A DNA stretch of 64,000 nt. It comes from Fibrobacterota bacterium. Lineage in GTDB: Bacteria > Fibrobacterota > Fibrobacteria > UBA11236. The stretch covers positions 186,001-250,000 of the forward strand of contig JAEKLQ010000022.1 in assembly GCA_019509785.1 (NCBI GenBank), read 5' to 3'. Below the pieces are notes generated by a model. That model made no database searches. It was not told the origin of the DNA and saw only the letters and a program-made list of their open reading frames with translations. Shown piece by piece: positions 52,580 to 63,178 of this stretch. Every line of letters starts with the position of its first letter. Position 1 is the first letter of the stretch. A program made the translations under genes and the position numbers.

Positions 52580-53314
52580 ATGAAGACGGCAAGAATTTTT
52601 TTTGGCATTCCGTTCGCCATCGCCTTAGGATGCCAAATCCCTGCCATGGCCGAGGATGCCGCTGCTTCCAAGCCCGTGGACCATGCGGCCGCTCGTCAAG
52701 CCCCCGCCCCCGCCAAGGATTCCTTGAAGACGCCGGAGGCTTCGCCCGCCCCCGACATGGCCGCGCTGCAGGATCCCTTGCTCCCCGCCATCATGAGCCC
52801 GGGGGAGAAACTGATGTGGGGCAAGAACGGGTTGATGCGCAAGATAGGGGCCTTTCCCTTGACGGAAGAATCGCGGGAAAAGGAAATGAGCCTGCGCCGC
52901 ACCATGCTCACCGTCCATGAAATCGGCGGCTTCATCACCTTGGCTTCCATGCTGACGACCGTGGTCTACGGGCAGTTGACCTTGAACGGAAACCTCAGCC
53001 TGGGCGAAACCCATCAGGCATGGGCCACTGCCACCATAATTTCCTACTTCACCACCGCCTCCCTTTCCCTGCTGAGCCCGCCGCCTATGGTCCGCAGGAA
53101 CGAATGGAATACCGTATCCATCCACAAGGGCTTGGCCATTATCCATTTCACCGGGATGATCCTGACGCCCTTGCTCGCCGACGGCATCGCCCAGGAGGAA
53201 CGCGGCTCCTCGAGCCCGGCCAAGATCAACCGGGACAAGGCCCACATCCACCAGATATCCGGCTACATCACCACGGCCACGTTCGCCGCGGCGATGATGG
53301 TCATCACCTTTTGA
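52580..53314 (+). CDS. Cytochrome b561-like membrane protein
   Basis: 244 residues: signal peptide, an Ala/Pro-rich linker of about 45 residues, then four hydrophobic helices. Histidines are placed for heme b: TVHEIGGF (His113), ETHQAWA (His145), SIHKGLAIIHF (His182, His189) and HIHQISGYI. The next gene, 14 bp on, is a YceI protein. E. coli has the same pairing of yceJ (a b561 cytochrome) and yceI, which supports the assignment. It may accept or donate electrons in the inner membrane. The family match is by pattern, so moderate confidence. Confidence 0.65.
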   Translation: MKTARIFFGIPFAIALGCQIPAMAEDAAASKPVDHAAARQAPAPAKDSLKTPEASPAPDMAALQDPLLPAIMSPGEKLMWGKNGLMRKIGAFPLTEESREKEMSLRRTMLTVHEIGGFITLASMLTTVVYGQLTLNGNLSLGETHQAWATATIISYFTTASLSLLSPPPMVRRNEWNTVSIHKGLAIIHFTGMILTPLLADGIAQEERGSSSPAKINRDKAHIHQISGYITTATFAAAMMVITF

Positions 53315-53328
53315 AAACGGGAATCGAA

Positions 53329-53877
53329 ATGCGCATTTGCTCCGGTATGGTAAAATCATTGATCGTCTCGGCGCTGGCCGTGGGCGCGGCCGCGCAGGCG
53401 AAGACCTATGAGGCCATCAAGGGGGAGTCCTCCTTGAGCTATGGTCTGGTCCATCCCATGCATCATATCACCGGGGTCAGCCGGGATTTCCTGTGCCAGG
53501 TGGATCTGTCGCCGGACACGGTTTCCTCCCATATCAAGGTCAGCGCCGCCATCAGCAGTTTCGACAGCAAGAACTCGAGCCGGGACTCGCATGCCATGGA
53601 AATGGTGGAAGCGATGAAGTATCCCAAGGTGGAGTTCTCCAGCGATGCCGTGAAGCCGGAAGGCGACGGCTACCTCGTATCCGGCAACCTCACCTTCCAT
53701 GGGATAACCCACCCCGTCAGCTTCCATGTCACGCCGAAATCCGCGGGCGGCAAGGAGGAAATCATCGGCGAGTTCGCCGTAAAGCTCTCCGATTACAAGG
53801 TCGAGCGCCCCAGCTTGCTATTCGTCCGGACGGAAGACAAGCTCACCATCCGCTTCGATTTGTTCGCCAAGCCCTGA
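53329..53877 (+). CDS. YceI-family periplasmic protein
   Basis: 182 residues with signal peptide (cleavage after AQA). The lipocalin-like YceI barrel is clear: LSYGLVHPMHHITGVSRDF, then SHIKVSAAISSFDSKNSSRD, MKYPKVEFSS, YLVSGNLTFHGITHPVSF and KVERPSLLFV. YceI proteins bind long isoprenoid chains. It pairs with the b561-like gene 14 bp upstream. ATG 53347 is an alternative start. Confidence 0.9.
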   Translation: MRICSGMVKSLIVSALAVGAAAQAKTYEAIKGESSLSYGLVHPMHHITGVSRDFLCQVDLSPDTVSSHIKVSAAISSFDSKNSSRDSHAMEMVEAMKYPKVEFSSDAVKPEGDGYLVSGNLTFHGITHPVSFHVTPKSAGGKEEIIGEFAVKLSDYKVERPSLLFVRTEDKLTIRFDLFAKP

Positions 53878-53992
53878 GGGACGGAACACCAGGATTAATG
53901 GTTATAGGCCTCCTCGCCGTGCACCGATAGATCCCGCGGCCCGAACGTCGTCGAGCTTATGTGGCCTGATGTTGGCTTCGATTTTCTTCACC

Positions 53993-54035
53993 TGACAATT
54001 GCCTTCGTAATCGTGGGCGCCAAAGGTAATTGTCA
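53993..54035. repeat. Inverted repeat with 11-bp arms
   Basis: TGACAATTGCC (53993-54003) is matched by GGTAATTGTCA (54025-54035), complementary at 10 of 11 positions, with a 21-base centre. It lies in the 285-bp gap 53878-54162 before the NAD(P)-binding gene. It could be two regulator half-sites or a hairpin; I see nothing else in the gap. Confidence 0.5.
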
Positions 54036-54162
54036 ATCTTCGGGCCGGTCACCCTACTTTCCTCTGCCATCGGGTAAATAAATGTCAGGACCGGCTCCGG
54101 GTCCGGACCCGGCATGCGGGTTAATACAGTATCTTTCCCGCGTCTGTTTGCTGGGAGGACCC

Positions 54163-54837
54163 ATGGGCTTGAAGGTCGTCGTAACCGGCGCGACCGGAAT
54201 GGTGGGAAAGGCGGTCTTGCTGGAATGCCTGGATAGCGCCGCGGTGGAGCAAGTGCTCGCCATCGGCCGCCGGCCCATCGGCATGAAGCATCCCAAGCTC
54301 TCGGAGCGGCTCCTGGCCGACATGTCCGACCCGGCCTCCATCGCGGACGCCCTCTCGGGCGTGGATGCCTGTTATTTCTGCCTGGGGGTTTCGTCCATGG
54401 GGATGAGCGAGGCGGAATATTCCCGCTTGACGTACGACCTGACCCTGGGTTTCGCCAAAGCCCTGGCGGCCTCCAGCCCGCAAGCGGTCTTCTGCTACGT
54501 CTCCGGGGCGGGTACGGATTCCAGCGAGAAGGGAAAGCGCATGTGGGCGAGGGTGAAAGGCAAGACCGAGAACGCCCTGCAACGCTTGCCCTTCAAAGCG
54601 GCCTACAATTTCCGTCCCGGGTTCATCCGCCCCATGCGCGGGGTCGCTTCGCGCACGAAGACCTACCAGGTCCTCATCACCCTTTTCCGCCCCCTGTTCC
54701 CGCTGCTGGCCTTGTCCAAGGCTTTCGCCACGGATAGCGTCACCCTGGGTCGGGCGATGCTCTACGTAACCCAGAAGTTACCCGAGGGACGGTTCGTGGA
54801 AAGCGTGGATATCAATCGTTACGGCAAAGCGGGCTAG
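54163..54837 (+). CDS. NAD(P)-binding oxidoreductase (HTATIP2-like atypical SDR)
   Basis: 224 residues from ATG 54163, preceded by GGGAGGA. The Rossmann motif is VVTGATGMVGKAVL, with downstream GVDACYFCLGVSSMGMSE and FCYVSGAGTDSSEKGK, typical of atypical SDR proteins. The substrate is unknown. Convergent with the next gene; a hairpin lies between them. Confidence 0.82.
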   Translation: MGLKVVVTGATGMVGKAVLLECLDSAAVEQVLAIGRRPIGMKHPKLSERLLADMSDPASIADALSGVDACYFCLGVSSMGMSEAEYSRLTYDLTLGFAKALAASSPQAVFCYVSGAGTDSSEKGKRMWARVKGKTENALQRLPFKAAYNFRPGFIRPMRGVASRTKTYQVLITLFRPLFPLLALSKAFATDSVTLGRAMLYVTQKLPEGRFVESVDINRYGKAG

Positions 54838-54861
54838 CAGAGGCCGGAACCGGTAAGCCCG

Positions 54862-54882
54862 GCGCGAGCCGCCGGCTCGCGC
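54862..54882. terminator. GC-rich hairpin between convergent genes
   Basis: A 9-bp perfect stem GCGCGAGCC/GGCTCGCGC with a 3-base loop lies between stops at 54837 and 54899. There is no T tract. Probable bidirectional transcript end. Confidence 0.45.
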
Positions 54883-54898
54883 GAGCGGCTACGCGGCT

Positions 54899-55777
54899 CT
54901 AAGCCTGGACGTACGACCCCGCGGCTACATCCTCCAGGATGCCCGGCCGCGACGGCTTCCAACCCAAAGCCTGCTTCGTCTTATCCGAGGAGATGATCTG
55001 GTTGGCGGCCAAGGCATCCGCGAAGGGGCCCATGGCCTTCCTGGCTTCTTCCACCGTCACGGAGGAAACCTTCGCGCCCTTCCCGCCCGCTTTGGCTGCG
55101 GCTTCCGCCAACTTACGCACTTCCACTTGGCCCGAGATCCCGTGCCATACGGCGCCCGCGGCCGGCTTGGCCAAGGCCTTAACGTATAGATCGGCCAAAT
55201 CCTCCACGTGGACCGTGGGCCATTTCTGATTGCCGGCGCCTACGTAACGCACTTCCCCTTCGCGTCCCGCCGCCACCCACATGGCGGGGATGCCTCCGCC
55301 CCGGCCGTACACGATGCCGGGACGCAGGACCATGCCCTTCATGGCTTTCGCCGTCAGCGCCAAGATCTCATGGGCAGGCCTCCACGCGACGATGCCCAAG
55401 GGCGAGGTGGGGGAGGATTCGTCCGCCGGCGTCGCGCCGGTCTGGCCCAGTACCCATACGCCGCTGGTGTAGATGAACGGTTTGTTCGCTCCGCTCAAAG
55501 CATCCAGGATGGCTTCCACCGTGGCGCGGTCGGACGTCGCCATATTCGCGTCGTTGGTGGCGGCCATGTGGATGACCGCATCGCAGGTGCGGGCCACGGT
55601 GGTGATGGTTTCCTTGTCGGTGAGCTCGGCTTGCACCACGGTCAAGCCGCGGATACCCAATTTCTTAGCGGACTCCTCGTTGCGCGCCATTCCGGTCAGG
55701 GAGTGTCCGGCCGCTTTGAGCGCGTCAGTAACCGCGGTTCCGATGTACCCCGTCGCTCCCGTGAGAAAAACCTTCAT
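54899..55777 (-). CDS. NAD-dependent epimerase/dehydratase-like SDR
   Basis: 292 residues from ATG 55777 (ATG 55780 is the alternative), preceded by CCAGGAGCGG. The Rossmann motif is VFLTGATGYIGTAV. DAVIHMAATND and FIYTSGVWVLG fit the extended/atypical SDR group, as in nucleoside-diphosphate-sugar epimerase-like proteins. A short palindrome GTCGTAACGAC lies about 40 bp upstream and could be an operator. Substrate unknown. Confidence 0.85.
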   Translation of the reverse strand: MKVFLTGATGYIGTAVTDALKAAGHSLTGMARNEESAKKLGIRGLTVVQAELTDKETITTVARTCDAVIHMAATNDANMATSDRATVEAILDALSGANKPFIYTSGVWVLGQTGATPADESSPTSPLGIVAWRPAHEILALTAKAMKGMVLRPGIVYGRGGGIPAMWVAAGREGEVRYVGAGNQKWPTVHVEDLADLYVKALAKPAAGAVWHGISGQVEVRKLAEAAAKAGGKGAKVSSVTVEEARKAMGPFADALAANQIISSDKTKQALGWKPSRPGILEDVAAGSYVQA

Positions 55778-56011
55778 CATCCGCTCCTGGAATTTTTTCG
55801 TTCCTGAGAAGATAGGTGTCGTAACGACTAAATGCGAGGGAAAAGGGGGGTCGCTTGCCACCTTTGGGACCGGCTGGGACGAATGGCGCGACGGCATGGA
55901 CGCCGGCCGGGGTTCAGATGAGCCGTTTGCCGGTCTTGCCGTCTTCCGTGGAAGATCGCCGGCATTGGCGCGACCCCATCCTTGTCGATGCGGAGGTAAC
56001 TTGGGGCACGG

Positions 56012-56797
56012 CTACTCGACGATTTTCAATTTGCGGCTTAGCAAATCCAACATGCGGGGTTCGCCCCCGGCCAGACCGGGCTTGATTTCGATGTGGTACA
56101 AGGCGTTCTTCCGCATCCCGAGGAAGAAGGAAGCCGTTTCCGATTCGGAAAAGGCGAACGCCTCCAAGCCGTACTGGTCCTTTCCGTTGACGCGGTCGGA
56201 ACCCGAGTGGCCGTCTATTAATTCCTGATACATGTGCGCTGCGGCGGGATGCCGTATGTAATTACTGTACCCCGAGACCACTTGGTAAACCTTCCCATCA
56301 AAGGCGTAGGCTTCGGTGAAAGTCGCATACGAAACGTAGGTGCCTTCGGATGCCTTGTAGCGGTTTCGCTTCCCCGGTTCCAGATCGCGCGGTTCCGCCC
56401 CGTGGCCCAGGGCGATTTGCAAATCCTCGGCGCTGGGGAAGCGCATAAGAATGGCGGCATTGACCGGCCGTTCTTTGGGCCAAAGTTTGTACACGTAGAA
56501 CCCTGTCGTGGCCAGCATCAGCAGGGCGACTTGCAACATGAGTTTGGAGGGACGGTATAACCCCAAGTACCAATACCATAGGCTGCCCCGGCTCGCGAAC
56601 CAGGCCGCGACAGGCTTGCGAAGGATGCGGAAAGAGACGTACCAGACGGGCACGATCGGAACGAGCAGGGCCGCGGCGCCCACGACTCCGTTGCGATCGC
56701 TGCTGAACAGCATTACTATGAACAAGGCGCCGATCACCGTGGCGCATGGGAATAAAACGCAGGCGAGACCGATCAGGATCCGGGATTTCCAGGACAT
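56012..56797 (-). CDS. Membrane protein, unknown function
   Basis: 261 residues from ATG 56797. Three hydrophobic segments occupy the first 100 residues (ILIGLACVLFPCATVIGALFIVML; VGAAALLVPIVPVWYVSF; LMLQVALLMLATTGFYVYKL). The remaining 160 residues are soluble and probably periplasmic, with a strand-rich core (AYAFDGKVYQVVSGYSNYI). No family recognised. Standalone. Confidence 0.6.
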   Translation of the reverse strand: MSWKSRILIGLACVLFPCATVIGALFIVMLFSSDRNGVVGAAALLVPIVPVWYVSFRILRKPVAAWFASRGSLWYWYLGLYRPSKLMLQVALLMLATTGFYVYKLWPKERPVNAAILMRFPSAEDLQIALGHGAEPRDLEPGKRNRYKASEGTYVSYATFTEAYAFDGKVYQVVSGYSNYIRHPAAAHMYQELIDGHSGSDRVNGKDQYGLEAFAFSESETASFFLGMRKNALYHIEIKPGLAGGEPRMLDLLSRKLKIVE

Positions 56798-56855
56798 GGT
56801 TGGCAAAGATATCCCATCGGCCGGAATTGCCAAGGGCCAATTCCAATGGTGGTTT

Positions 56856-57437
56856 TCAAGTAGCGCCAGGGCTGCCGGCAGGAACCTTCTGCCCGGCTAG
56901 GGCATCCTTTAAGCGCTTGGCTTGGTTGAAGTGCCGCTTCTCATGCTCGACCAAGATTGTGATGCAAGCCCGCAGCGAGTAGGTCACGAAGGGGCCAGCG
57001 GGCGAGGTGATGATCTGCTTGTCCAAATCCTCCTCCCGGATCGCCTTCAGCTTTTCCGTCAATTGCGCGTTCGAGGTCGCGACTTCTCCCGCCAGGTTGC
57101 GGCCGTAGCGGGAGCTGAGGGGCATAAAGACCGGGAAGGTCTTGGATTTGCCTTGGGTCTCGGGGGAAACCGCCTTCAGGATCATCTTGGCCCAGAAGGT
57201 CGGGAGGAAAGGGATCCGGCTCCAAGCGTTGCGGCGATGCCGATTCTGGGCGACCGCGTCAAGTACATTATGATAGGACCGGTTGCACTGGATGATATGG
57301 TCCAGGCACTCGTTGATGCTCCACGCCTTCTCTTCCGGCTTGAGATCCGCATCGGCCGCGGACAAGTCCGAAAATTCCGCCGCGAATTTACCCGAGAGAT
57401 CGGCGAGTTCCTGGATTTTCCGTTCGATGAATTTCAT
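56856..57437 (-). CDS. DinB-superfamily protein
   Basis: 193 residues, four-helix DinB/DUF664 fold. The metal-binding histidines appear as SINECLDHIIQCNRSYH in the first part and LVEHEKRHFNQAKRL at the end. Members include thiol transferases and stress proteins; activity cannot be read here. It starts 10 bp after the ThuA-domain gene, so the two are probably co-transcribed. Confidence 0.82.
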   Translation of the reverse strand: MKFIERKIQELADLSGKFAAEFSDLSAADADLKPEEKAWSINECLDHIIQCNRSYHNVLDAVAQNRHRRNAWSRIPFLPTFWAKMILKAVSPETQGKSKTFPVFMPLSSRYGRNLAGEVATSNAQLTEKLKAIREEDLDKQIITSPAGPFVTYSLRACITILVEHEKRHFNQAKRLKDALAGQKVPAGSPGAT

Positions 57438-57446
57438 GGTTGGCCT

Positions 57447-58517
57447 TTAACGGACAATTTTCATTGTCCTGTGGAAATCCGCGGTTTTGAAGTCGACGAA
57501 GTATAGGGAACCGCGCAAACCCTCCGGCAGAGGCACGGAGTGGGAGCCGGCATCTAGGGTCGCATCGATTAATCTCGAAAGCATCCTGCCCTTAAAATCG
57601 TAAAGCCGGATCGCTACATGGGCCCTTTTCGGAAGCCCGAAACGCAAGGATTGGTTCCTGCCATCGCTGAACCGTTGCAGCTCGAAGCCCATCGGCGCCG
57701 GCCCGTCAGCGATCCCGGTTGGCCCATATCCCGGTCGATTGAGCGCGTACAGGATGCCGTTGAGGAATAACTTATTCCAGTTAGAGCCTGAATTCCACGT
57801 ATCGGCGTTATGGCCGGGAGCCAATCCGAAATAGCGTCCTCCCTGATAGTTGTGCCTGTAGACGAAGGGATAAAAGGACTGCGTTTGTCCGGCCGGGTAA
57901 TCTTTAGCGTCGGCCCTGATCAACACCTTGTAACTCGTGTCGGCCTCGGTGAAAAACAAGCTGTCGACCCGGACCTGCTGGTTGTCGGTAAAATCCTTGG
58001 GCAGGCCCATGGTCAGGAATTCATTCGGGTCCGACACATGGTAGGTACTGCTCTGCGGCCCGATATCGTTCACGTACCGCAGGCCCATGAAGGTCCGGAC
58101 GTACCATGGCCAGTTGCTGTTCATCCTGGTGTGGGCGTGCACGCCGACTACCCCTTTCCCCGAGAGCACCCAATCCTTGAACGCCGAATCCTGATCCGCG
58201 CTCATGGTATCGCTCAGTCCCGTGGAGGGATTGGCCTTGTTGTACGCCTCGGGGTACATCAGCACGACCGCGGCGTATTGCGCCAGATTGGCTTTGTTGA
58301 ATGACGTCAGATGAATCGTGGTATCGATCGTGAAGGCGTTTGACGAGGCGAATCCCTTCATCAACGTCATGGCCGCAGCGATGCCGGCCGCGTGGCCGCT
58401 ATAGGGGAGGGAATCCTTGAACACCAGTATTTTTTCGCCATTAGCGGAAATGGAGGACGGTATCGACAATGCGAGCAAGGACAACACCATCGCGCGCCCG
58501 AAAACCCTGCTTAGCAT
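57447..58517 (-). CDS. Secreted ThuA-domain protein with type IX-like C-terminal domain
   Basis: 356 residues with signal peptide (cleavage near SISA). Residues about 28-265 are a ThuA/glutamine amidotransferase-like domain (ILVFKDSLPYSGHAAGI; GKGVVGVHAHT; RYFGLAPGHNADTW). The last 75 residues are a separate beta domain (RFGLPKRAHVAIRLYDFKG...YFVDF...KIVR) resembling type IX secretion sorting domains or FlgD-like Ig folds. It is therefore probably exported to the surface. ThuA relatives are linked to sugar metabolism. Confidence 0.8.
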   Translation of the reverse strand: MLSRVFGRAMVLSLLALSIPSSISANGEKILVFKDSLPYSGHAAGIAAAMTLMKGFASSNAFTIDTTIHLTSFNKANLAQYAAVVLMYPEAYNKANPSTGLSDTMSADQDSAFKDWVLSGKGVVGVHAHTRMNSNWPWYVRTFMGLRYVNDIGPQSSTYHVSDPNEFLTMGLPKDFTDNQQVRVDSLFFTEADTSYKVLIRADAKDYPAGQTQSFYPFVYRHNYQGGRYFGLAPGHNADTWNSGSNWNKLFLNGILYALNRPGYGPTGIADGPAPMGFELQRFSDGRNQSLRFGLPKRAHVAIRLYDFKGRMLSRLIDATLDAGSHSVPLPEGLRGSLYFVDFKTADFHRTMKIVR

Positions 58518-58653
58518 ATCACCCGCCCTTTTTGAGGCATAATTTATCGTTTCGTTTCGATAACTTACCCTGACCCGATGGGTTCGGGATGGGGTTTTTT
58601 AGCCTATACAATCATGGGCATCGGGCAAACTGAAAACGGAGGGAAAAGCATTA

Positions 58654-58670
58654 TATAATCCAAGAGGAGG
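58654..58670 (+). promoter_or_regulatory. Promoter -10 and strong ribosome site before the 58675 gene
   Basis: -10 TATAAT (58654-58659) is followed closely by the ribosome site AGAGGAGG (58663-58670) and ATG at 58675, giving a very short leader. No good -35 was found (TGAAAA at 58631-58636 is weak). Confidence 0.45.
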
Positions 58671-58674
58671 CAAT

Positions 58675-59061
58675 ATGCGCCGATTGATTTTATTCTGCAT
58701 GTTCCCGGTCTTAGCGTTCGCCCAGATTGCGCTTCAGGCCGGCGGGCAAACCGCAGCCTTCACGCTAAAGGCCGGCGGCAAGGCTGCCTGGAACATCGCG
58801 GGCGCCCCGATCGGCAATTCCCCGAAAGCGCCGGTTTCGGATTTCCGCATCAGCATGGCCGGAAACAAGCTTTTCGTACAAGCGGGTACTAAAGGCTTGC
58901 TTCGCCTGGTCGATAGCCGCGGACGCATCGCTGCCACGCTGGCGGTGGATCATGACGGGTATGCGGCATTGCCGCACGGACTTCCAATCAGTATTTACGC
59001 GGCCAGATTCGAGGCGCCGGGAATGCGCCCGAGGATCGCGAAATTAGCGGTGGTACGATGA
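58675..59061 (+). CDS. Small exported protein consisting of a sorting-domain-like fold
   Basis: 128 residues with a signal peptide (cleavage after AFA). The remaining part is one beta-sandwich-like domain (FRISMAGNKLFVQ, LLRLVDSRGRIAATL, LPISIYAARFEAPG) that looks like the C-terminal domain of the ThuA protein encoded divergently. No other domain is present. The ATG of the next gene overlaps its stop as ATGA, so the two secreted proteins are coupled. Function unknown. Confidence 0.65.
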   Translation: MRRLILFCMFPVLAFAQIALQAGGQTAAFTLKAGGKAAWNIAGAPIGNSPKAPVSDFRISMAGNKLFVQAGTKGLLRLVDSRGRIAATLAVDHDGYAALPHGLPISIYAARFEAPGMRPRIAKLAVVR

Positions 59062-60056
59062 AGATTTTATTCATGATCCTGGTATCGGCCTCTCTCCTGC
59101 CGGCCATGACGCTCAGCGTGGATAGCGTCACGGTTGACAGCGTTTGGAACAGCGATAGTGGCGGCGTGGCCCGGCGTTCCTGCCTGGTCACTTTCGTGCC
59201 CAAGGGGGATGCGCAGTATGCCTGGTGCGCTCCCTCCGTTTCGTTTAACGGGGGCTCAACCTGGTTTGCGGACTCCATCGTCTGCGTGAACAAGGCAATT
59301 GATACCCTGCTTCCCTGCGGCAAGAAAAAAACCATCACGCTACGGATTAAAGGGGGCGACCGGAACGATGTCGCCATCCGCATGACCGCCAAATTACTCG
59401 ACTCGTCCGGCCACTATGAGGTGGACTTCGCCAAGATGCAAATCGAAGACCCTTTGTCCGTGGGAGGGTTGTGGTCCAACAATACTCAGGGCGTTGGAGG
59501 CAACGCGGCCCCGCTTAACCTCACCAGCATGCGCGTAGCCTTGGCCTCGGATGGTGTCACGCGCATCGCCATGGAAAACCACGGGGGCATCGAGTACGAC
59601 GACAGCTTCGCTTTTATCCCCGGCTGGGGCGCCAACCAGTTCCTGGAAGCGGTGATCTATAAGGCCGCCGGCTACAACCCCAACGCCAGCGGGTCGAATC
59701 ATGAATTGGAAATCATCCTGGGTTGCCGGACGGCCAGCGGTATCCATCGCTGGAACGAATTTCTGTTCAACTCGGGCGGAGGGGTCGATATCGTGAGCCT
59801 TGACGGAGGTCCCAGCGCTTTCACCTCCATCGGGGTAAGCGCCGGCGCCGCCCGGATTCCGGTAGACGGCGACGTGTTCCGCGCCACCAAGATCGGCAAT
59901 GCGCTGAAATTTTACCAGAACGGCGTTCTGATTTGCAGCTATACGGGCCCGCTGGCCGCCGATGGCAGCGGGATCGGCATCGGCGGGTTTGTCCGCCCGG
60001 ACGGCTCGGTGCACAACAAATACGGGTTCCGCCGGCTTACCCTGGGCAATCTCTAG
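59058..60056 (+). CDS. Secreted protein, LamG/concanavalin-like, unknown
   Basis: 332 residues with a signal peptide (cleavage near LPAM). The first 100 residues form an Ig-like part with four Cys; the rest looks like a jelly-roll LamG-type domain (FAFIPGWGANQFLEAVIYKA, HELEIILGCRTASGIHRWNEF, ALKFYQNGVLICSYTG, GIGIGGFVRPD). Such domains bind glycans. It is translationally coupled to the small gene upstream and ends before the ahcY terminator. Confidence 0.65.
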   Translation: MKILFMILVSASLLPAMTLSVDSVTVDSVWNSDSGGVARRSCLVTFVPKGDAQYAWCAPSVSFNGGSTWFADSIVCVNKAIDTLLPCGKKKTITLRIKGGDRNDVAIRMTAKLLDSSGHYEVDFAKMQIEDPLSVGGLWSNNTQGVGGNAAPLNLTSMRVALASDGVTRIAMENHGGIEYDDSFAFIPGWGANQFLEAVIYKAAGYNPNASGSNHELEIILGCRTASGIHRWNEFLFNSGGGVDIVSLDGGPSAFTSIGVSAGAARIPVDGDVFRATKIGNALKFYQNGVLICSYTGPLAADGSGIGIGGFVRPDGSVHNKYGFRRLTLGNL

Positions 60057-60103
60057 GCTTGTCGGCGGGCCGCGCCCGGATCGCCAGAACGGATCACCAG
60101 CAT

Positions 60104-60138
60104 AAAAAAAGCCCCCGGAGTCTCCTCCAGGGGCTTCA
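60104..60138 (-). terminator. Rho-independent terminator of ahcY
   Basis: On the minus strand, AAGCCCCTGGAG/CTCCGGGGGCTT with a short loop is followed by TTTTTTT (60104-60110). It lies 33 bp after the ahcY stop. A weaker T run on the other side may also end the convergent secreted-protein transcript. Confidence 0.88.
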
Positions 60139-60170
60139 TCTTTTCCAATCGGCTCAACGGCCGACCGGGA

Positions 60171-61643
<1,473 letters not shown>

Positions 61644-61682
61644 GGATTCGTTCCTTTGTTGTTCCGTTAATTCCTGAATATG

Positions 61683-61714
61683 AAAAGGCCCGCCGCGTAT
61701 CCTACGGGCGGGCC
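61683..61714 (-). terminator. Hairpin with short T run between metK and ahcY
   Basis: On the minus strand, GGCCCGCC and GGCGGGCC form an 8-bp stem followed by only TTTT (61683-61686). It may partly terminate or attenuate transcription from metK into ahcY. Confidence 0.6.
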
Positions 61715-61723
61715 GGGAGGGAT

Positions 61724-62920
61724 TTAGGCCATCACCTTTTCGGGCTTGCCCGCGGTGAGCTTGGCGGCGGAAGCCTTGAGGGCCTCGGCCTTGTCGGTCT
61801 TTTCCCAGGTGAAGGCATCGCCCTTGCGGCCGAAATGGCCATGGGTGGCGGTCGCCTTGTAACGGGGCTTCAGCAGATCCAGGGTGCGGATGATACCGGC
61901 CGGAGTGAGGTCGAAATGCTCGTGCACCAGGGCCTCGAGGGCCTCGGTGGAAAGCTTGGAGGTGCCGAAGGTATCGACGTAGACGGAGACGGGCTTGGCG
62001 ACGCCGATGGCGTAGGCCACCTGAACTTCGCACTTGGTGGCCAGGCCGGCCGCCACGATGTTCTTGGCCACGTAGCGCGCGGCGTACGCGGCGCTGCGGT
62101 CCACCTTGGACGGATCCTTGCCCGAGAAGGCGCCGCCGCCGTGGCGGCCCATGCCGCCGTAGGTGTCCACGATGATCTTGCGGCCGGTGAGGCCGGAGTC
62201 GCCCATGGGTCCGCCGACCACGAAGCGGCCGGTGGGGTTGATGTAGAACTTGGTGTTGGCGTCGAGGAGGTGGGCGGGGATGGTCGCCTTGATGCACTTC
62301 TCGAGGATTTCCTTCACGAGGGTGGCGTGGTCCACTTCCTCGCCGTGCTGGGTGGAGACCACGATGGCGTCGATGCGCTTGGGCTTGCCGTCGATATACT
62401 CGACGGTGACCTGGGACTTGGAGTCGGGACGCAGCCAAGTGAGTACGCCCTTCTCGCGTAGTTCGGCCAGCTTCTCCATCAGGCGATGGCTGTAGTGGAT
62501 GGGCATGGGCATCAACTCGGGGGTATCGTCGCAAGCGAAGCCGAACATCATGCCCTGGTCGCCGGCGCCCTGTTCCTTGTGGAGGCCTTCGCCTTCGGTC
62601 ACGCCCTGGGAGATGTCCGGGGACTGCTTGTTGAGGGCGACCATGACGTTGCAGGTCTTGGCATCGAAGCCCCATTCGGCATTGGTATAGCCGGTGCGGG
62701 CCACGGCGTCGCGAACGACCTTCTGGAAGTCGATGTTGGCCTTGGTGGTGATTTCGCCGGCGATAATCACCATGCCGGTGGCCAGCATGGTTTCGCAAGC
62801 CACGCGGCTCTTGGGATCCTGCTCCAGCATCGCGTCGAGGATGGAGTCGGAGATCTGATCGGCCATCTTATCGGGATGGCCCATGGATACGGATTCGGAC
62901 GTAAAGAGCTGTCTGGACAT
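61724..62920 (-). CDS. metK: S-adenosylmethionine synthetase
   Basis: 398 residues from ATG 62920, preceded by AGGAG at 7 bp; the longer frame to 63007 is not needed. It makes SAM from methionine and ATP. Motifs include [17 protein letters not shown] near the N-terminus, [12 protein letters not shown] and the flexible-loop signature [19 protein letters not shown]. ahcY follows. SAM is also the substrate of the radical SAM and BtaA-like proteins in this window. Confidence 0.97.
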   Translation of the reverse strand: MSRQLFTSESVSMGHPDKMADQISDSILDAMLEQDPKSRVACETMLATGMVIIAGEITTKANIDFQKVVRDAVARTGYTNAEWGFDAKTCNVMVALNKQSPDISQGVTEGEGLHKEQGAGDQGMMFGFACDDTPELMPMPIHYSHRLMEKLAELREKGVLTWLRPDSKSQVTVEYIDGKPKRIDAIVVSTQHGEEVDHATLVKEILEKCIKATIPAHLLDANTKFYINPTGRFVVGGPMGDSGLTGRKIIVDTYGGMGRHGGGAFSGKDPSKVDRSAAYAARYVAKNIVAAGLATKCEVQVAYAIGVAKPVSVYVDTFGTSKLSTEALEALVHEHFDLTPAGIIRTLDLLKPRYKATATHGHFGRKGDAFTWEKTDKAEALKASAAKLTAGKPEKVMA

Positions 62921-63178
62921 TACGGACTCCTGCTGATGGTTCCAAGCGACCCGGGTCGCCCGCGGCCAAATTATGGCCCTCTTTGGTAAAGGATACAATA
63001 TTTCCAATCGAGATGCATCGGTTTATCGCGATGGATTGATATTTCCTATCTGATGCCGGCTTTTGAATGAAAAGTCGGGAAATTTGACAGAAAACAGACC
63101 ATCAGAGGTTTAAATCCCTCCCCTCATCCAATTTCAGGGAGGATGCCTTTGGCATGGTATTCGATGTGCAGACCGGAT

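Noticed and set aside
55800-56011. Gap between the SDR and membrane-protein genes examined for a gene
   Set aside because: Only short frames without ribosome sites; the palindrome GTCGTAACGAC near 55818 is too short to call on its own.
62921-63178. Possible SAM riboswitch in the metK leader
   Set aside because: The palindrome GCGACCCGGGTCGC at 62946-62959 is present, but I see none of the conserved core elements of known SAM or SAH riboswitches.
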